From NCBI GenBank assembly GCA_021200075.1, contig JAJQGZ010000135.1, positions 1 through 25,026 of the forward strand: a stretch of DNA of 25,026 nt, in the 5' to 3' direction. Positions 15,049-23,528 of this stretch are shown here, piece by piece (within the stretch, counting starts at the first letter, position 1; each line of letters begins with the position of its first letter). The translations under genes and the position numbers were made by a program. This stretch comes from Clostridiales bacterium. GTDB lineage: Bacteria; Bacillota; Clostridia; Oscillospirales; Acutalibacteraceae. Under the pieces are notes generated by a model. That model saw only the letters and a list, made by a program, of their open reading frames with translations, was not told the DNA's origin and did not search any database.

Positions 15049-15084
15049 TTGCTTATTATCTTGCTTGCTATCTTGCTTATTATA
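15049..15084. repeat. 12-bp repeat in three tandem copies at the fic promoter
   Basis: Plus-strand units TTGCTTATTATC (15049-15060), TTGCTTGCTATC (15061-15072) and TTGCTTATTATA (15073-15084) are directly adjacent; units 1 and 3 differ only at the last base. The third unit contains the -10 box of the fic promoter, and the first two fall in the predicted 5' untranslated region. Confidence 0.88.
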
Positions 15085-15106
15085 CTATAAATTAAAAGAA
15101 TTTCAA
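15079..15106 (-). promoter_or_regulatory. Sigma-A promoter of the fic pseudogene
   Basis: Minus strand: TTGAAA (15101-15106), 16-nt spacer, TATAAT (15079-15084). Start expected near 15072. Both boxes are near consensus, so the promoter has outlived the gene's reading frame. Confidence 0.75.
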
Positions 15107-15122
15107 CGCTTTGCGCCTTTAT

Positions 15123-15182
15123 TATATTGATATTTATATTGATATTGCTGATATTGACGGATTTTTGATGATTTTGATATTT
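15123..15182. repeat. AT-rich stretch with repeated GATATT
   Basis: The plus strand has five copies of GATATT, mostly preceded by T, at irregular spacing between the fic promoter and the tRNA terminator. Low complexity; no gene or clear signal. Confidence 0.5.
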
Positions 15183-15184
15183 TC

Positions 15185-15217
15185 AAAAAGAAAAAAGCGA
15201 GCATAAAGAATGCTCGC
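15185..15217 (-). terminator. Intrinsic terminator after tRNA-Tyr
   Basis: Minus strand: 8-bp perfect stem GCGAGCAT/ATGCTCGC with a 5-nt loop (15197-15217), followed by TTTTTTCTTTTT. It starts 8 nt after the tRNA-Tyr CCA end. A textbook terminator for the tRNA transcript. Confidence 0.93.
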
Positions 15218-15224
15218 CTTTTCT

Positions 15225-15309
15225 TGGTGGAGGAGGGTGGATTCGAACCACCGAAGTCACTGACGACAGATTTACAGTCTGTTCCCTTTGGCCGCTCGGG
15301 AACTCCTCC
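15225..15309 (-). tRNA. tRNA-Tyr (anticodon GUA), CCA encoded
   Basis: The 85-nt sequence folds with acceptor stem GGAGGAG/CTCCTCC, anticodon arm CAGACTGTAAATCTG with GTA, a long variable arm as in bacterial tRNA-Tyr, and a TTCGAATCC T-loop. The 3' CCA is encoded. It is co-transcribed with tRNA-Thr 84 nt upstream and followed by a terminator. Confidence 0.96.
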
Positions 15310-15393
15310 GAATATTAAATTATCAGGGAAACGCTGATTAAACCGAAAGTGAAGTAACCAGCAGTTTCCGCTGCCGCAAAGCGGCTGATAAAG

Positions 15394-15469
15394 TGGAGCT
15401 GGTGAACGGACTTGAACCCCTGACCTGCTGATTACAAATCAGCTGCTCTACCAACTGAGCTACACCAGC
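15394..15469 (-). tRNA. tRNA-Thr (anticodon UGU), CCA encoded
   Basis: The 76-nt sequence has acceptor stem GCTGGTG/CACCAGC, D-arm TAGCTCAGTTGGTAGAGC, anticodon arm CTGATTTGTAATCAG with TGT, and T-loop TTCAAGTCC. The 3' CCA is encoded. A promoter lies 20 nt upstream. The 84-nt spacer to tRNA-Tyr holds no further tRNA. Confidence 0.96.
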
Positions 15470-15488
15470 GTATTTCCAACGCTTAAAC

Positions 15489-15517
15489 AATATATCACAA
15501 AAAAAGGATATAGTCAA
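15489..15517 (-). promoter_or_regulatory. Sigma-A promoter of the tRNA-Thr/tRNA-Tyr pair
   Basis: Minus strand: TTGACT (15512-15517), 17-nt spacer, TATATT (15489-15494). The predicted start near 15482 gives a leader of about 12 nt before tRNA-Thr. It lies just after the end of the phosphodiesterase gene. Confidence 0.85.
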
Positions 15518-15538
15518 GAGTTTTTTAATTTTTATCCA

Positions 15539-16378
15539 TTACTTTCCCCAATTATTTATAACCGATGCTATCATGTCGGGATCTTTGGTGGTAATATTGT
15601 CCGGACTTATCACGAGCATCTTCTTGGCAATACGCTCGCTGTCCACCGTCCAGACGGAAAGCTTATAGCCTTTTTTATGCAAAAGCTCCGAAAGCTGAGA
15701 ACCTGCATATTTATAATTACAGTTAATTCCTATTGCGCCGGTTTCCTCAAGCAAATCAATAATCTTCTGCCTGTAATCGTCGGAGAAAATTTTAATTCTC
15801 GATGGGCTGTAATTGAGATAATAATCCATAGAAGCGTAGTCAGATTCCTTGAGCGCTTTAATATTTATTTGTTCGATACCGGTCAAAAAAGAACGGTCGA
15901 GCAGATTATATTCGACAATAAGAGCGTAAAGGCTGTCCAATACCCTCGTTTCTTTTATATCAAAATTTATCTGTATATCGTCGTCCTCGGCAAGCAGAGC
16001 GAGCGCATCCTCGAGCGGAGAACCCTCACTGTTTGTAACAACAATATCGTGGCTCATAACAAGAGTTTTATCGGGACGCTGGCGGATATCAATTTCAATC
16101 ACCTGCGCATTGTTATTTACGGCAGCCTGTACGGACTCAAGAGTATTCATATCAGTGCCGTATGAACCGGTATGCGCTGTAACGGTAAAATCATTCACGA
16201 AAGCAAGAGTCCTTTCATCATAGGATTTTGTAACGGCATAATCCGCAACGCCGACAATCATTGCGACGGAAACGATAAACGATACCACCTGGTAAGCAAA
16301 ATGCTTTACCCAGGTGGGGGTCATATTTCTTTTTAAAAATCTTTTAAACTTATTCCATTTAGAGATTTTTTCAACCAT
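15539..16378 (-). CDS. Membrane-anchored glycerophosphodiester phosphodiesterase-like protein
   Basis: GDPD enzymes cleave glycerophosphodiesters to glycerol-3-phosphate and an alcohol. The 279-residue product has a basic N-terminus, one membrane span at about 25-47, and a TIM-barrel-like domain outside. Seen motifs: TAHTGSYGTDMNTLES (His69), IEIDIRQ (Glu95, Asp97), SHD (His110, Asp111), NFDIKE (about 138-143), and a late SVWTVDS. The canonical HRG...PENT reads HTG...DMNT here, so the usual Arg and Glu of the active site are changed. Relatives of this kind may act on another phosphodiester or be inactive. It follows guaB by 18 nt and is probably co-transcribed with it. Confidence 0.8.
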   Translation of the reverse strand: MVEKISKWNKFKRFLKRNMTPTWVKHFAYQVVSFIVSVAMIVGVADYAVTKSYDERTLAFVNDFTVTAHTGSYGTDMNTLESVQAAVNNNAQVIEIDIRQRPDKTLVMSHDIVVTNSEGSPLEDALALLAEDDDIQINFDIKETRVLDSLYALIVEYNLLDRSFLTGIEQINIKALKESDYASMDYYLNYSPSRIKIFSDDYRQKIIDLLEETGAIGINCNYKYAGSQLSELLHKKGYKLSVWTVDSERIAKKMLVISPDNITTKDPDMIASVINNWGK

Positions 16379-16396
16379 ATGATAACCTGCTTTTGT

Positions 16397-17872
16397 TTAT
16401 CTGTTGCTGCCCGAATAGTTCGGTGCTTCCTTAGTAATGGAAATATCGTGCGGATGGCTTTCAACAAGTCCCGCATTTGTGATTTTGATAAATTCAGCCT
16501 TGGTGCGAAGCTCCTCAATAGTATGACAACCGCAATAGCCCATACCGGAGCGAAGTCCGCCCATCATCTGATAAATTGTATCGCCGAGAGGCCCCTTGTA
16601 AGGTACACGGCCCTCAACGCCCTCGGGTACAAATTTCTTTGAACCCTTTTGGAAATAACGGTCGGCGCTGCCCTTGTTCATAGCGGCAAGAGAGCCCATA
16701 CCTCTGTAAACCTTGAACTGACGGCCCTGATATATTTCGGTATCCCCGGGGGATTCCTCACAGCCTGCAACAAGCGAGCCCATCATAACTGCGGAACCGC
16801 CTGCGGCTATAGCCTTAACAATTTCACCGCTGTACTTTATACCGCCGTCGGCAATTACGGGTATGCCGAATTTATCGGCACGCTCTGCGGAATCATATAT
16901 TGCGGTAATCTGCGGAACGCCGATACCTGCAACAACACGAGTTGTACATATCGAGCCGGGGCCGATACCAACCTTAACAGCGTCTGCACCTGCTTCTATA
17001 AGAGCCTGAGTGCCGTCCGCCGTGGCAACATTGCCTGCGATAAGCGAAATTGACGGGAATGCGTTTTTAACCTTAGTAACGGAATTAATAATATTCTTGC
17101 TGTGACCGTGAGCGGAATCGAGAATAAAAGCGTCAACTCCGGCATCGGCAAGTGTCTGCGCCCTTTCGAGAACATCGTCGGTAACGCCGAGAGCGGCGGC
17201 ACAAAGAAGTCTGCCCTCTTTATCCCTTGCGGTATTGGGATATTTTACGCTCTTTTCAATATCTTTAATCGTAACAAGACCGCAGAGCTTACCGTCCTTG
17301 TCAATAAGCGGAAGCTTTTCGACCTTTGATTTCATAAGAACCTTTTTTGCTTCTTCTATCGTGGTACCCTTGGGAGCGGTAATAAGCTCGCTCTTAGGTG
17401 TCATAACCGTGGAAATTTTAACGCTGTAATCCGTCATAAAGCGCATATCACGATTGGTAAGGATACCGACAAGAGTGCCGTCCTCTTCGCAAATAGGCAC
17501 ACCGCTTATGCAATACTTATTCATCAGCGCTTCGGCATCGGATGCAAGATGATTGGGCGAAAGGAAGAACGGATTTGTAATAACGCCGTTTTCCGACCTC
17601 TTTACCTTGTCAACCTCGGTAGCCTGCTCCTCTATAGTCATATTTTTATGGATTACGCCGATACCGCCCTCTCTGGCGATGGCGATAGCCATACGGGATT
17701 CCGTAACGGTATCCATTGCCGCTGTCATAACGGGGATATTAAGGGTAATATCCTTTGTAAGCTTTGTTTGAAGCTTAACCGCATCGGGTGTTACATCCGA
17801 CTCTGTGGGAATAAGCAAAACATCGTCAAAGGTGAGTCCCTCTTTTACAAATTTTGCACCGTATTCACTCAT
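16397..17872 (-). CDS. guaB: Inosine-5'-monophosphate dehydrogenase
   Basis: Oxidises IMP to XMP with NAD+, the committed step of GMP synthesis in the cytoplasm. The 491-residue product has the N-terminal TFDDVLLIP, a pair of CBS domains at about 95-210 inserted in the TIM barrel, and the catalytic loop GIGPGSICTTR with Cys309. It also has the flap region RYFQ..KFVPEGVEGRVPYK, which carries the catalytic Arg. All expected residues are present. Start: ATG with GGAGG 8 nt upstream. A promoter at 17952-17980 and a 6-bp leader hairpin precede it. Confidence 0.98.
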   Translation of the reverse strand: MSEYGAKFVKEGLTFDDVLLIPTESDVTPDAVKLQTKLTKDITLNIPVMTAAMDTVTESRMAIAIAREGGIGVIHKNMTIEEQATEVDKVKRSENGVITNPFFLSPNHLASDAEALMNKYCISGVPICEEDGTLVGILTNRDMRFMTDYSVKISTVMTPKSELITAPKGTTIEEAKKVLMKSKVEKLPLIDKDGKLCGLVTIKDIEKSVKYPNTARDKEGRLLCAAALGVTDDVLERAQTLADAGVDAFILDSAHGHSKNIINSVTKVKNAFPSISLIAGNVATADGTQALIEAGADAVKVGIGPGSICTTRVVAGIGVPQITAIYDSAERADKFGIPVIADGGIKYSGEIVKAIAAGGSAVMMGSLVAGCEESPGDTEIYQGRQFKVYRGMGSLAAMNKGSADRYFQKGSKKFVPEGVEGRVPYKGPLGDTIYQMMGGLRSGMGYCGCHTIEELRTKAEFIKITNAGLVESHPHDISITKEAPNYSGSNR

Positions 17873-17909
17873 ATAATATTACCTCCGTTTACTTAAAATT
17901 CATTTGTCG

Positions 17910-17930
17910 GCAGGCAAAATCACCGCCTGC
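17910..17930 (-). promoter_or_regulatory. Hairpin in the guaB leader
   Basis: The transcribed strand reads GCAGGC, a 9-nt loop, then GCCTGC: a perfect 6-bp stem in the 70-nt leader. No U-run and no purine-riboswitch core seen. Role unknown. Confidence 0.5.
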
Positions 17931-17951
17931 TTAAATTATGTTATTTGGAAT

Positions 17952-17980
17952 ATAATAGCACTTTTCCAAAGCCGGTTCAA
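17952..17980 (-). promoter_or_regulatory. Sigma-A promoter of guaB
   Basis: Minus strand: TTGAAC (17975-17980), 17-nt spacer, TATTAT (17952-17957). The start is expected near 17945, about 72 nt before guaB. The -35 box begins 4 nt after the stop of the decayed transglutaminase gene. Confidence 0.8.
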
Positions 17981-17983
17981 GTC

Positions 17984-20419
17984 TTATTTGACGATTACCG
18001 ATTTTTTTGTACTCCATTTTCCGTAAACTCTTTTACCGTTCACGGTTTTATAGGCTCTTATGCGGACATAATATTTTTTGCCTTTTTTGAGCTTTTTTAT
18101 TTTCTTTGAAGTATTTGACGCTCCTTTAATGGTAACCTTTTTTGCGTTTTTGAAGCTGCTGCTTGTCGAATACTGTATTTTGATAGCCGGTTACGGATTG
18201 CTCTTTCCAATTAACCGTAAATGATTTTTTGACTCTTTCAGCTTTTTGATAACAGCCTTTGCTAGCTTTTTACACTTGATGAAGTGGAAAAAGCCGCTGA
18301 TGTTGAAGCAGAAGCTGACGACGAAGTGCCGGAGTTACTCGTAGCCGAAGCCGATGAATAGTCCGTAAGGGTCGCCACCTCGTTTGACTGCTCGGAATAT
18401 ACGGTTACTTCTCCTGAATTTACATAAGATTTAACCCTGAACCTGTAGGTTGTGTAGGAAGAAAGATTGCTTACCATAGCCGAGGTTTGAGAGGAATCAA
18501 CGCTCATAACCTGCGACCAGGTACCGTTTGAAAGCATTTCTATAATATATCCGCTGACGCCGTCAACCGCACCCCAGCTGAGCGACACGGACGAGGAATT
18601 TTTGAATCAATCTGAACCCTTGCCTGCTTTGGCTGAATATAATATTCAAGCCAAACACTGCCCTCGTAATACCCGATACCGCTCACAGTTGCATATGCAA
18701 CGCCGGACATTGTATTGTCGCTGTAGGTAAGTGTATAATCTCTGCCGGAGGTTAAGGAGCTGACCGTAACAACCGGCTTTTTCTCACTGCTGTCATATAC
18801 ATAATTCGCTGCGGAAAGGCTTATATCATAATCGCCGACATTACCTTTGAATATTTCGTACGACAGTACCGCCGTGCCGGAGTAATTACCCTCGCCGTAT
18901 ATGGTTATCGTGTAAACACCGGGCAGAATGCTTGTTTCACACTCAAATGAATAGTCAACATCGTCCTCATAATCCGAATCAAATATAATATCCGGCATTT
19001 GCTCGCTGCCGTTATAAGCCGTGCTTGTATAACTGAGAGCAATACCTGTTGTATTAATATCACGGGCGGTTATTTCATATTTTTTATAAATTGCTCCGGT
19101 ATACTTGCCGATACCCTGAATAACATCGTAATGCGTACCCGGAGAGCAATTAGATGGATAGGAAACCGTATAATCCGTACCGAGGGTAAGTGAATCGAGC
19201 CAAGTGCTCGGGGCGATATTTTCCCCTGCGTTATATACGCTCGTTTCATACTCAGAATAAGCGGTCATATTGTTCATACTCAAGCTCCTTGTCGAATATG
19301 TGGAGCTGTAATTGCCCTTGCCCGTTACCTTGATGTAGCAATCATCGATAACGGAAAGAGTATAATCCGTACCGTTTACAAGCTCGTTTCCGAGGAAATC
19401 GGTAACCGTTGTTGAATACGGGTCGTCATAATCAACATTTATCACACAATTGGAAATACTGTAGGCATCGCTGTCATAAGATGTTGAAGAAACATATTTT
19501 TTATAAGTATTGTTAAAATAATCGTTGTCGTATTCATCGGAATAAAGCCTATGCTCGTCATAAAAACTGTCGCTGCTTTGCAAAGTGCTGTAATCCACAA
19601 GAAAAAGGGTATACTTGTCGCTGTACTCATCATCCCAGGTGCAATCGACATAATAATATGCGTCGCCGATATAGACAAGGCTCCATGCGTGGCAGCCCTC
19701 TTTAGGGTCGGAGCTGACAAACCTGACGCTGAAGCCCGCCTCTTTGCAAAGCCTGTAAAATGCAAGGGCATACCACCTGACAAACGGCACTACCCTCGGC
19801 AAATACCCCGTAGCTTGTATAATTATAATCCGGAGAGGTATCGTCGTTATAATCGCATATTTCAAGAATATAATCGTGAAATTCCTTTAAAAGCTCATAG
19901 TCGCTGACCGCCGACATATCAATACCATCAAGATAGGAATGTACGGCTTCGTTTACCTCATACTCTTCCTCGTCGTTTGCACGGTAATCAATATAAAGAG
20001 TGATTTCATATTTGTCCTCATCGTCGTAATATTCGTAATCCACATACACACTGCTCTATTGCCAAGCGATATAATCGCCGTCAACACAGGTGGAGGAAAA
20101 TTCGTCGCTCATCGCATAATAAAAAATCTCCCACACGGTGTCCTCAAGCGTACTTACGGAAATAACCGACGACGGATAATCAAACGCCGTCACCTCGTCC
20201 CTTGCAATCATAGCGTCCCTTACCGCCTCGGCGGCGGAAATGACCTTTGACGAAGCGTTAAATTTTGAGCTTTGAACCTCGGCAAGCTCGCTTTCAACGG
20301 TTGAACTGCTTATCGAGCCGAGACTCCCCTCGCCCTGCGCCCATACCGAAAACGGCATTGACAAAAGCGAAGTTAAAACAATAACCGTGCCGATAAACAG
20401 GGATAATATTTTTTTTCAT
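17984..20419 (-). pseudogene. Secreted transglutaminase-like repeat protein, multiply frameshifted
   Basis: Joining frames gives one protein of about 810 residues. It has a signal peptide (ILSLFIGTVIVLTSLLSMPF, cut near VWAQ), then a transglutaminase core with the Cys of AVCQGYALAF, the His of GCHAWS and the Asp of YYVDCTWDD. Next come about four Ig-like repeats of roughly 75-85 residues ending in G-x-G-x-Y-x-G...Y-x-I, a fibronectin-III-like segment, a Ser/Ala linker and a basic C-terminal FnIII-like segment ending KSVIVK. Lesions: A8 instead of A7 right after the ATG (20409-20416); TAG at 20056-20058; extra T at about 19775; one A lost at 18599-18603, 18267-18271 and 18225-18230; one A gained at 18178-18181. 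The start has AAGGAG 8 nt upstream. The function of intact relatives is probably extracellular; the substrate is unknown. Confidence 0.85.
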
Positions 20420-20472
20420 GATATTTTCTCCTTAATTTATTACGGCTCGCAAGCCGAACTTAAAAGAACCTC

Positions 20473-20973
20473 CTACGATTTTGCCGAGCGGACGATTGCC
20501 GCCGCATTCTGCGCAACTGTTTTTGAACCGCACTCTATGGTTTCCTGCGCATATTTTGCGTAAAGAGGAAGCCTCTCATTGTACATATCTCTAAGCGTTT
20601 CGCCGCTTTTTATCAGCACTCCCCTTGTGGAAAGGTCGCTGAGCCTTGAACACATTTCCTCAAATTCCAAATGCAAATAGATTATCTTGCCGAGCGACTG
20701 CAAATGTTCCATAGCTTTTTGCGAATAAATAACCGAGCCGCCTGTGGCGATAACCGTACCTTTAATATCAAGGGAGAGAATTGCGTTTTCCTCCGCACGG
20801 ATAAAATATTCCTCGCCCTCCGTATTTATTATATCCTGCAAGCTCCTGCCCTCGATATTTTGAATGAGCAAATCCGTATCGTAAAATTTTTTTAAAAGCA
20901 TTTTTGCCGCAACAACTCCGCAGGTGGATTTTCCGCTGCCGGGCATACCGATAAGCACTATATTTGAATTCAT
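20473..20973 (-). CDS. aroK: Shikimate kinase
   Basis: Phosphorylates shikimate at the 3-hydroxyl with ATP, in chorismate synthesis. The 166-residue product has the P-loop GMPGSGKST (9-17), the shikimate-binding Asp34 in YDTD, Arg59 in FIRAEE, the GGS turn at 78-80 (GGG in most family members), Arg117 in the lid (TRGV), and Arg134 in ERLPLY. It overlaps nth by 4 nt and is the last intact gene of its cluster. A 5-bp hairpin follows (20443-20456) without a U-run, so I do not call it a terminator. Confidence 0.94.
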   Translation of the reverse strand: MNSNIVLIGMPGSGKSTCGVVAAKMLLKKFYDTDLLIQNIEGRSLQDIINTEGEEYFIRAEENAILSLDIKGTVIATGGSVIYSQKAMEHLQSLGKIIYLHLEFEEMCSRLSDLSTRGVLIKSGETLRDMYNERLPLYAKYAQETIECGSKTVAQNAAAIVRSAKS

Positions 20974-21605
20974 TTATTTACACCGACCTTTTTACAAAAT
21001 TCCGCCATAGGGCAACGCTCGCATTCCAGCTTCCTCACCTTGCAAATATCCCTACCGAAAAGTACAACCCTGTGGCAAAAATCCGAACCCTTATCGCTCG
21101 GAATAATCTTTTTAAGGGCATATTCTATCTTTTCGGGGTCTTTTACATTAACCAAGCCTATTCTGTTTGAAATGCGAATCATATGGGTATCGACCACGAT
21201 GCTCTCCTTACCGTAAACATCGCCGACTATCAAATTGGCGATTTTCCTGCCGACTCCCGGCAGTGTCAGCAAGTCGTCTATATTATCGGGAACCTCTCCT
21301 GCGAAATCGTCCCTTATCTTCCTTGCCATACCGATTATCGACAGCGCCTTGCTTTTATAAAGTCCGCAGCTTCTGATAATATTTTCAATATCTTCGACAT
21401 TTGCATTGCAGTAATCATCAAGCGTTTTGTACCTTTCAAAAAGAGCGGGAGTGACAATATTCACTCTCGCATCCGTACACTGTGCGGAAAGACGCACCGC
21501 AACCAAAAGCTCAAACGCATTTGAAGAATTAAGCGAGCATACTGCGTCGGGATATTCTTTTTCAAGCACGGATACGGCTTTAAGCGTCCTTTCCTTTTTT
21601 GTCAT
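20970..21605 (-). CDS. nth: Endonuclease III (base-excision DNA glycosylase/AP lyase)
   Basis: Removes oxidised pyrimidines and nicks at the abasic site. The 211-residue product has the helix-hairpin-helix LPGVGRKIA with catalytic Lys121, Asp139 in VDTH, and the [4Fe-4S] ligands Cys188, Cys195, Cys198 and Cys204 in the classic C-x6-C-x2-C-x5-C spacing. These line up almost exactly with E. coli Nth numbering. Its start lies 26 nt inside the end of rarA and has only a weak upstream site, which suggests coupling. It overlaps aroK by 4 nt. Confidence 0.97.
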   Translation of the reverse strand: MTKKERTLKAVSVLEKEYPDAVCSLNSSNAFELLVAVRLSAQCTDARVNIVTPALFERYKTLDDYCNANVEDIENIIRSCGLYKSKALSIIGMARKIRDDFAGEVPDNIDDLLTLPGVGRKIANLIVGDVYGKESIVVDTHMIRISNRIGLVNVKDPEKIEYALKKIIPSDKGSDFCHRVVLFGRDICKVRKLECERCPMAEFCKKVGVNK

Positions 21606-22881
21606 TGCTGTTCTCTGTTTTATTCTTTACCCTGTCCCAATAGGCTTTATACGCCTGTTCGTTTTTATTTTCGCCGAATTGGTAATATTTTTTATCCTTG
21701 ATAACATCGGGCAGGTACTGCTGATTCGTCCAGTGATTTTTATAGCTGTGGGGATAAATATAATTCTGTCCCTTGACCTGTGCGTCCTCGCCGTCGTAAT
21801 GCTTATTTTGAAACTGTCTGGGTATCGGGCCGTAATTGCCCTTTTGAACATCCGACATAGCCTCGTTAATCGCATTGTATGCGGAATTGCTCTTAGGCGC
21901 TGTTGCAACAATTATAACGGCGTCCGCAAGAGGTATTCTGGCTTCCGGCAATCCGACCATCATTGCCGCATCGACAGCCGATTTAACTATCGGGATAATT
22001 TGAGGATAGGCAAGCCCGACATCCTCGCAGGCGCACACCATAAGCCGCCTGCAAGCCGACGGCAAATCGCCGGCTTCAAGGAGCCTTGCGAGATAATGAA
22101 CCGCCGCATCTGGGTCAGAGCCTCTCATACTCTTTTGAAAGGCGGATATTATATCGTAATGCTCGTCGCCGTCCTTATCGTACCTGACCGAGCTTTTTTG
22201 CGAAAATTCACTTGCCGTATCGAGTGAAATTATCTTTTTGCCGTCAATTGTTTTGGAAGCGAAAAAGCAGTTTTCCGCAGCGTTAAGCGCTTTCCTGACA
22301 TCTCCGCCGCAACCGAAAGAAATAGATTTATACACCCCGTCCTCAACATCAAGCTCAAGGTTATATTCCTTTGAAAGGAAATCGAAGCCTCTTTTAACAG
22401 CAGGGATAATATCCTCGCTTTCAACCGACTTAAATTCAAAAACCGTGGAACGGGAAAGAATCGCCGGGTAAATATAAAAATACGGATTTTCCGTAGTGGA
22501 AGCTATGAGGGTGATTTTTCCGTTTTCTATGTATTCAAGCAGAGTTTGCTGCTGCCTTTTATTGAAATACTGTATCTCGTCAAGATAAAGCAATATGCCG
22601 TTCGGTGCGGCGAATGTGCCTATCTGAGCCACAATATTCTTTATGTCCTGAGTGGAAGCCGTTGTGCCGTTTAAACGGCGAAGCGATTTATCCGCAGAAT
22701 TTGCTATTATTGAAGCGACCGTGGTTTTGCCCACGCCGCTCGGCCCGTAAAATATGAGATTGGGCGTTTCGCCCGATTCGATAAGACTTCTTAGCGCCTT
22801 GCCGGGTAAAAGCAAATGCTTTTGCCCCACCACATCGTCAAGCGAAGTAGGTCTTATTCTGTCGGCAAGAGGTTTATCCAT
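21580..22881 (-). CDS. rarA: Replication-associated recombination ATPase RarA (MgsA)
   Basis: AAA+ ATPase that acts at stalled replication forks, related to clamp-loader subunits and to eukaryotic WRNIP1. The 433-residue product opens PLADRIRPTSLDDVVGQKHL. It has Walker A GPSGVGKT (46-53), Walker B LLYLDEIQYF (97-106; usually DEIHRF), sensor 1 ASTTENP, and the C-terminal tetramerisation region with SMRGSDPDAAVHYLARLLEAG. The start overlaps the queH stop as TAATG. The last residues are a Lys/Asp-rich tail overlapping nth. Confidence 0.97.
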   Translation of the reverse strand: MDKPLADRIRPTSLDDVVGQKHLLLPGKALRSLIESGETPNLIFYGPSGVGKTTVASIIANSADKSLRRLNGTTASTQDIKNIVAQIGTFAAPNGILLYLDEIQYFNKRQQQTLLEYIENGKITLIASTTENPYFYIYPAILSRSTVFEFKSVESEDIIPAVKRGFDFLSKEYNLELDVEDGVYKSISFGCGGDVRKALNAAENCFFASKTIDGKKIISLDTASEFSQKSSVRYDKDGDEHYDIISAFQKSMRGSDPDAAVHYLARLLEAGDLPSACRRLMVCACEDVGLAYPQIIPIVKSAVDAAMMVGLPEARIPLADAVIIVATAPKSNSAYNAINEAMSDVQKGNYGPIPRQFQNKHYDGEDAQVKGQNYIYPHSYKNHWTNQQYLPDVIKDKKYYQFGENKNEQAYKAYWDRVKNKTENSNDKKGKDA

Positions 22882-23528
22882 TACCGTCCTCCGTATTCCT
22901 TTTCAAATTCTCTTTTTTTGTTATCAATCGAATATATACAGCCGCAAAAATTTTGCCTATACAAATTATATTCCCTTGAAAGTTCTATCGACCTTTTATA
23001 TCCCTCACGCTTTTTAAAATCGGAGGGGAGCCATTTTATATCATATTCATCTTGGAGTGAAAAACCGATTTCGTTTATCTTCTGCGAATTTTTAAGCGGG
23101 CTTATGCTGAGCGTTGTGCAAAAGTAATCAAAGCCCAAGTCACAAGCCGTCTGCACCGTTTTTCTGAGCCTAAGCTCGTAACAGCGAAAACAGCGCTCGC
23201 CGCCCTCCGGGCAATGCTCATACCCACGGGCAATATTTTCAAAATCGCCGCCGTTATAATCACAGTCGTAAAAATCGACCTTATTGGCAAGCGGCATTGA
23301 AGATATAAGCCTTGTAAGCTCACGCTTTCTCTTTTCATATTCCTTAACGGGAGAAATGTTGGAGTTATAATAAAAAACGGTTATTTTAAAATATTTTGAC
23401 AAATATTCAATCGTATAGCTGGTACACGGAGCGCAGCAGCAATGCAGGAAAAGAGAGGGCAAAAAGTCCTCTCTTTGATTTACTTCAATTATTTTGTCAA
23501 GCTCTTTTTGATAATTAATCTTATTCAT
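22881..23528 (-). CDS. queH: Epoxyqueuosine reductase QueH
   Basis: Carries out the last step of queuosine synthesis, reducing epoxyqueuosine in tRNA; it replaces QueG in many anaerobes. The 215-residue product has the cysteine cluster HCCCAPC (Cys30-32, Cys35), then Cys106, RCFRC (Cys113, Cys116) and NFCGC (Cys195, Cys197), the metal-binding set of this family. It also has YYNSNISP and TTLSISPLKN. It overlaps the M23 gene by 4 nt (ATGA) and rarA by 1 nt. No other queuosine gene is in the window. The tRNA-Tyr(GUA) seen here is a normal Q substrate. Confidence 0.93.
   Translation of the reverse strand: MNKINYQKELDKIIEVNQREDFLPSLFLHCCCAPCTSYTIEYLSKYFKITVFYYNSNISPVKEYEKRKRELTRLISSMPLANKVDFYDCDYNGGDFENIARGYEHCPEGGERCFRCYELRLRKTVQTACDLGFDYFCTTLSISPLKNSQKINEIGFSLQDEYDIKWLPSDFKKREGYKRSIELSREYNLYRQNFCGCIYSIDNKKREFEKEYGGR

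Noticed and set aside
20443..20456. 5-bp hairpin CGGCT/AGCCG after aroK as a terminator
   Set aside because: Short stem and no U-run on the transcribed side.
21427..22227. 266-codon open frame on the plus strand opposite rarA and the start of nth
   Set aside because: Antisense to genes with clear family motifs; low-complexity hydrophobic translation with no ribosome-binding site.
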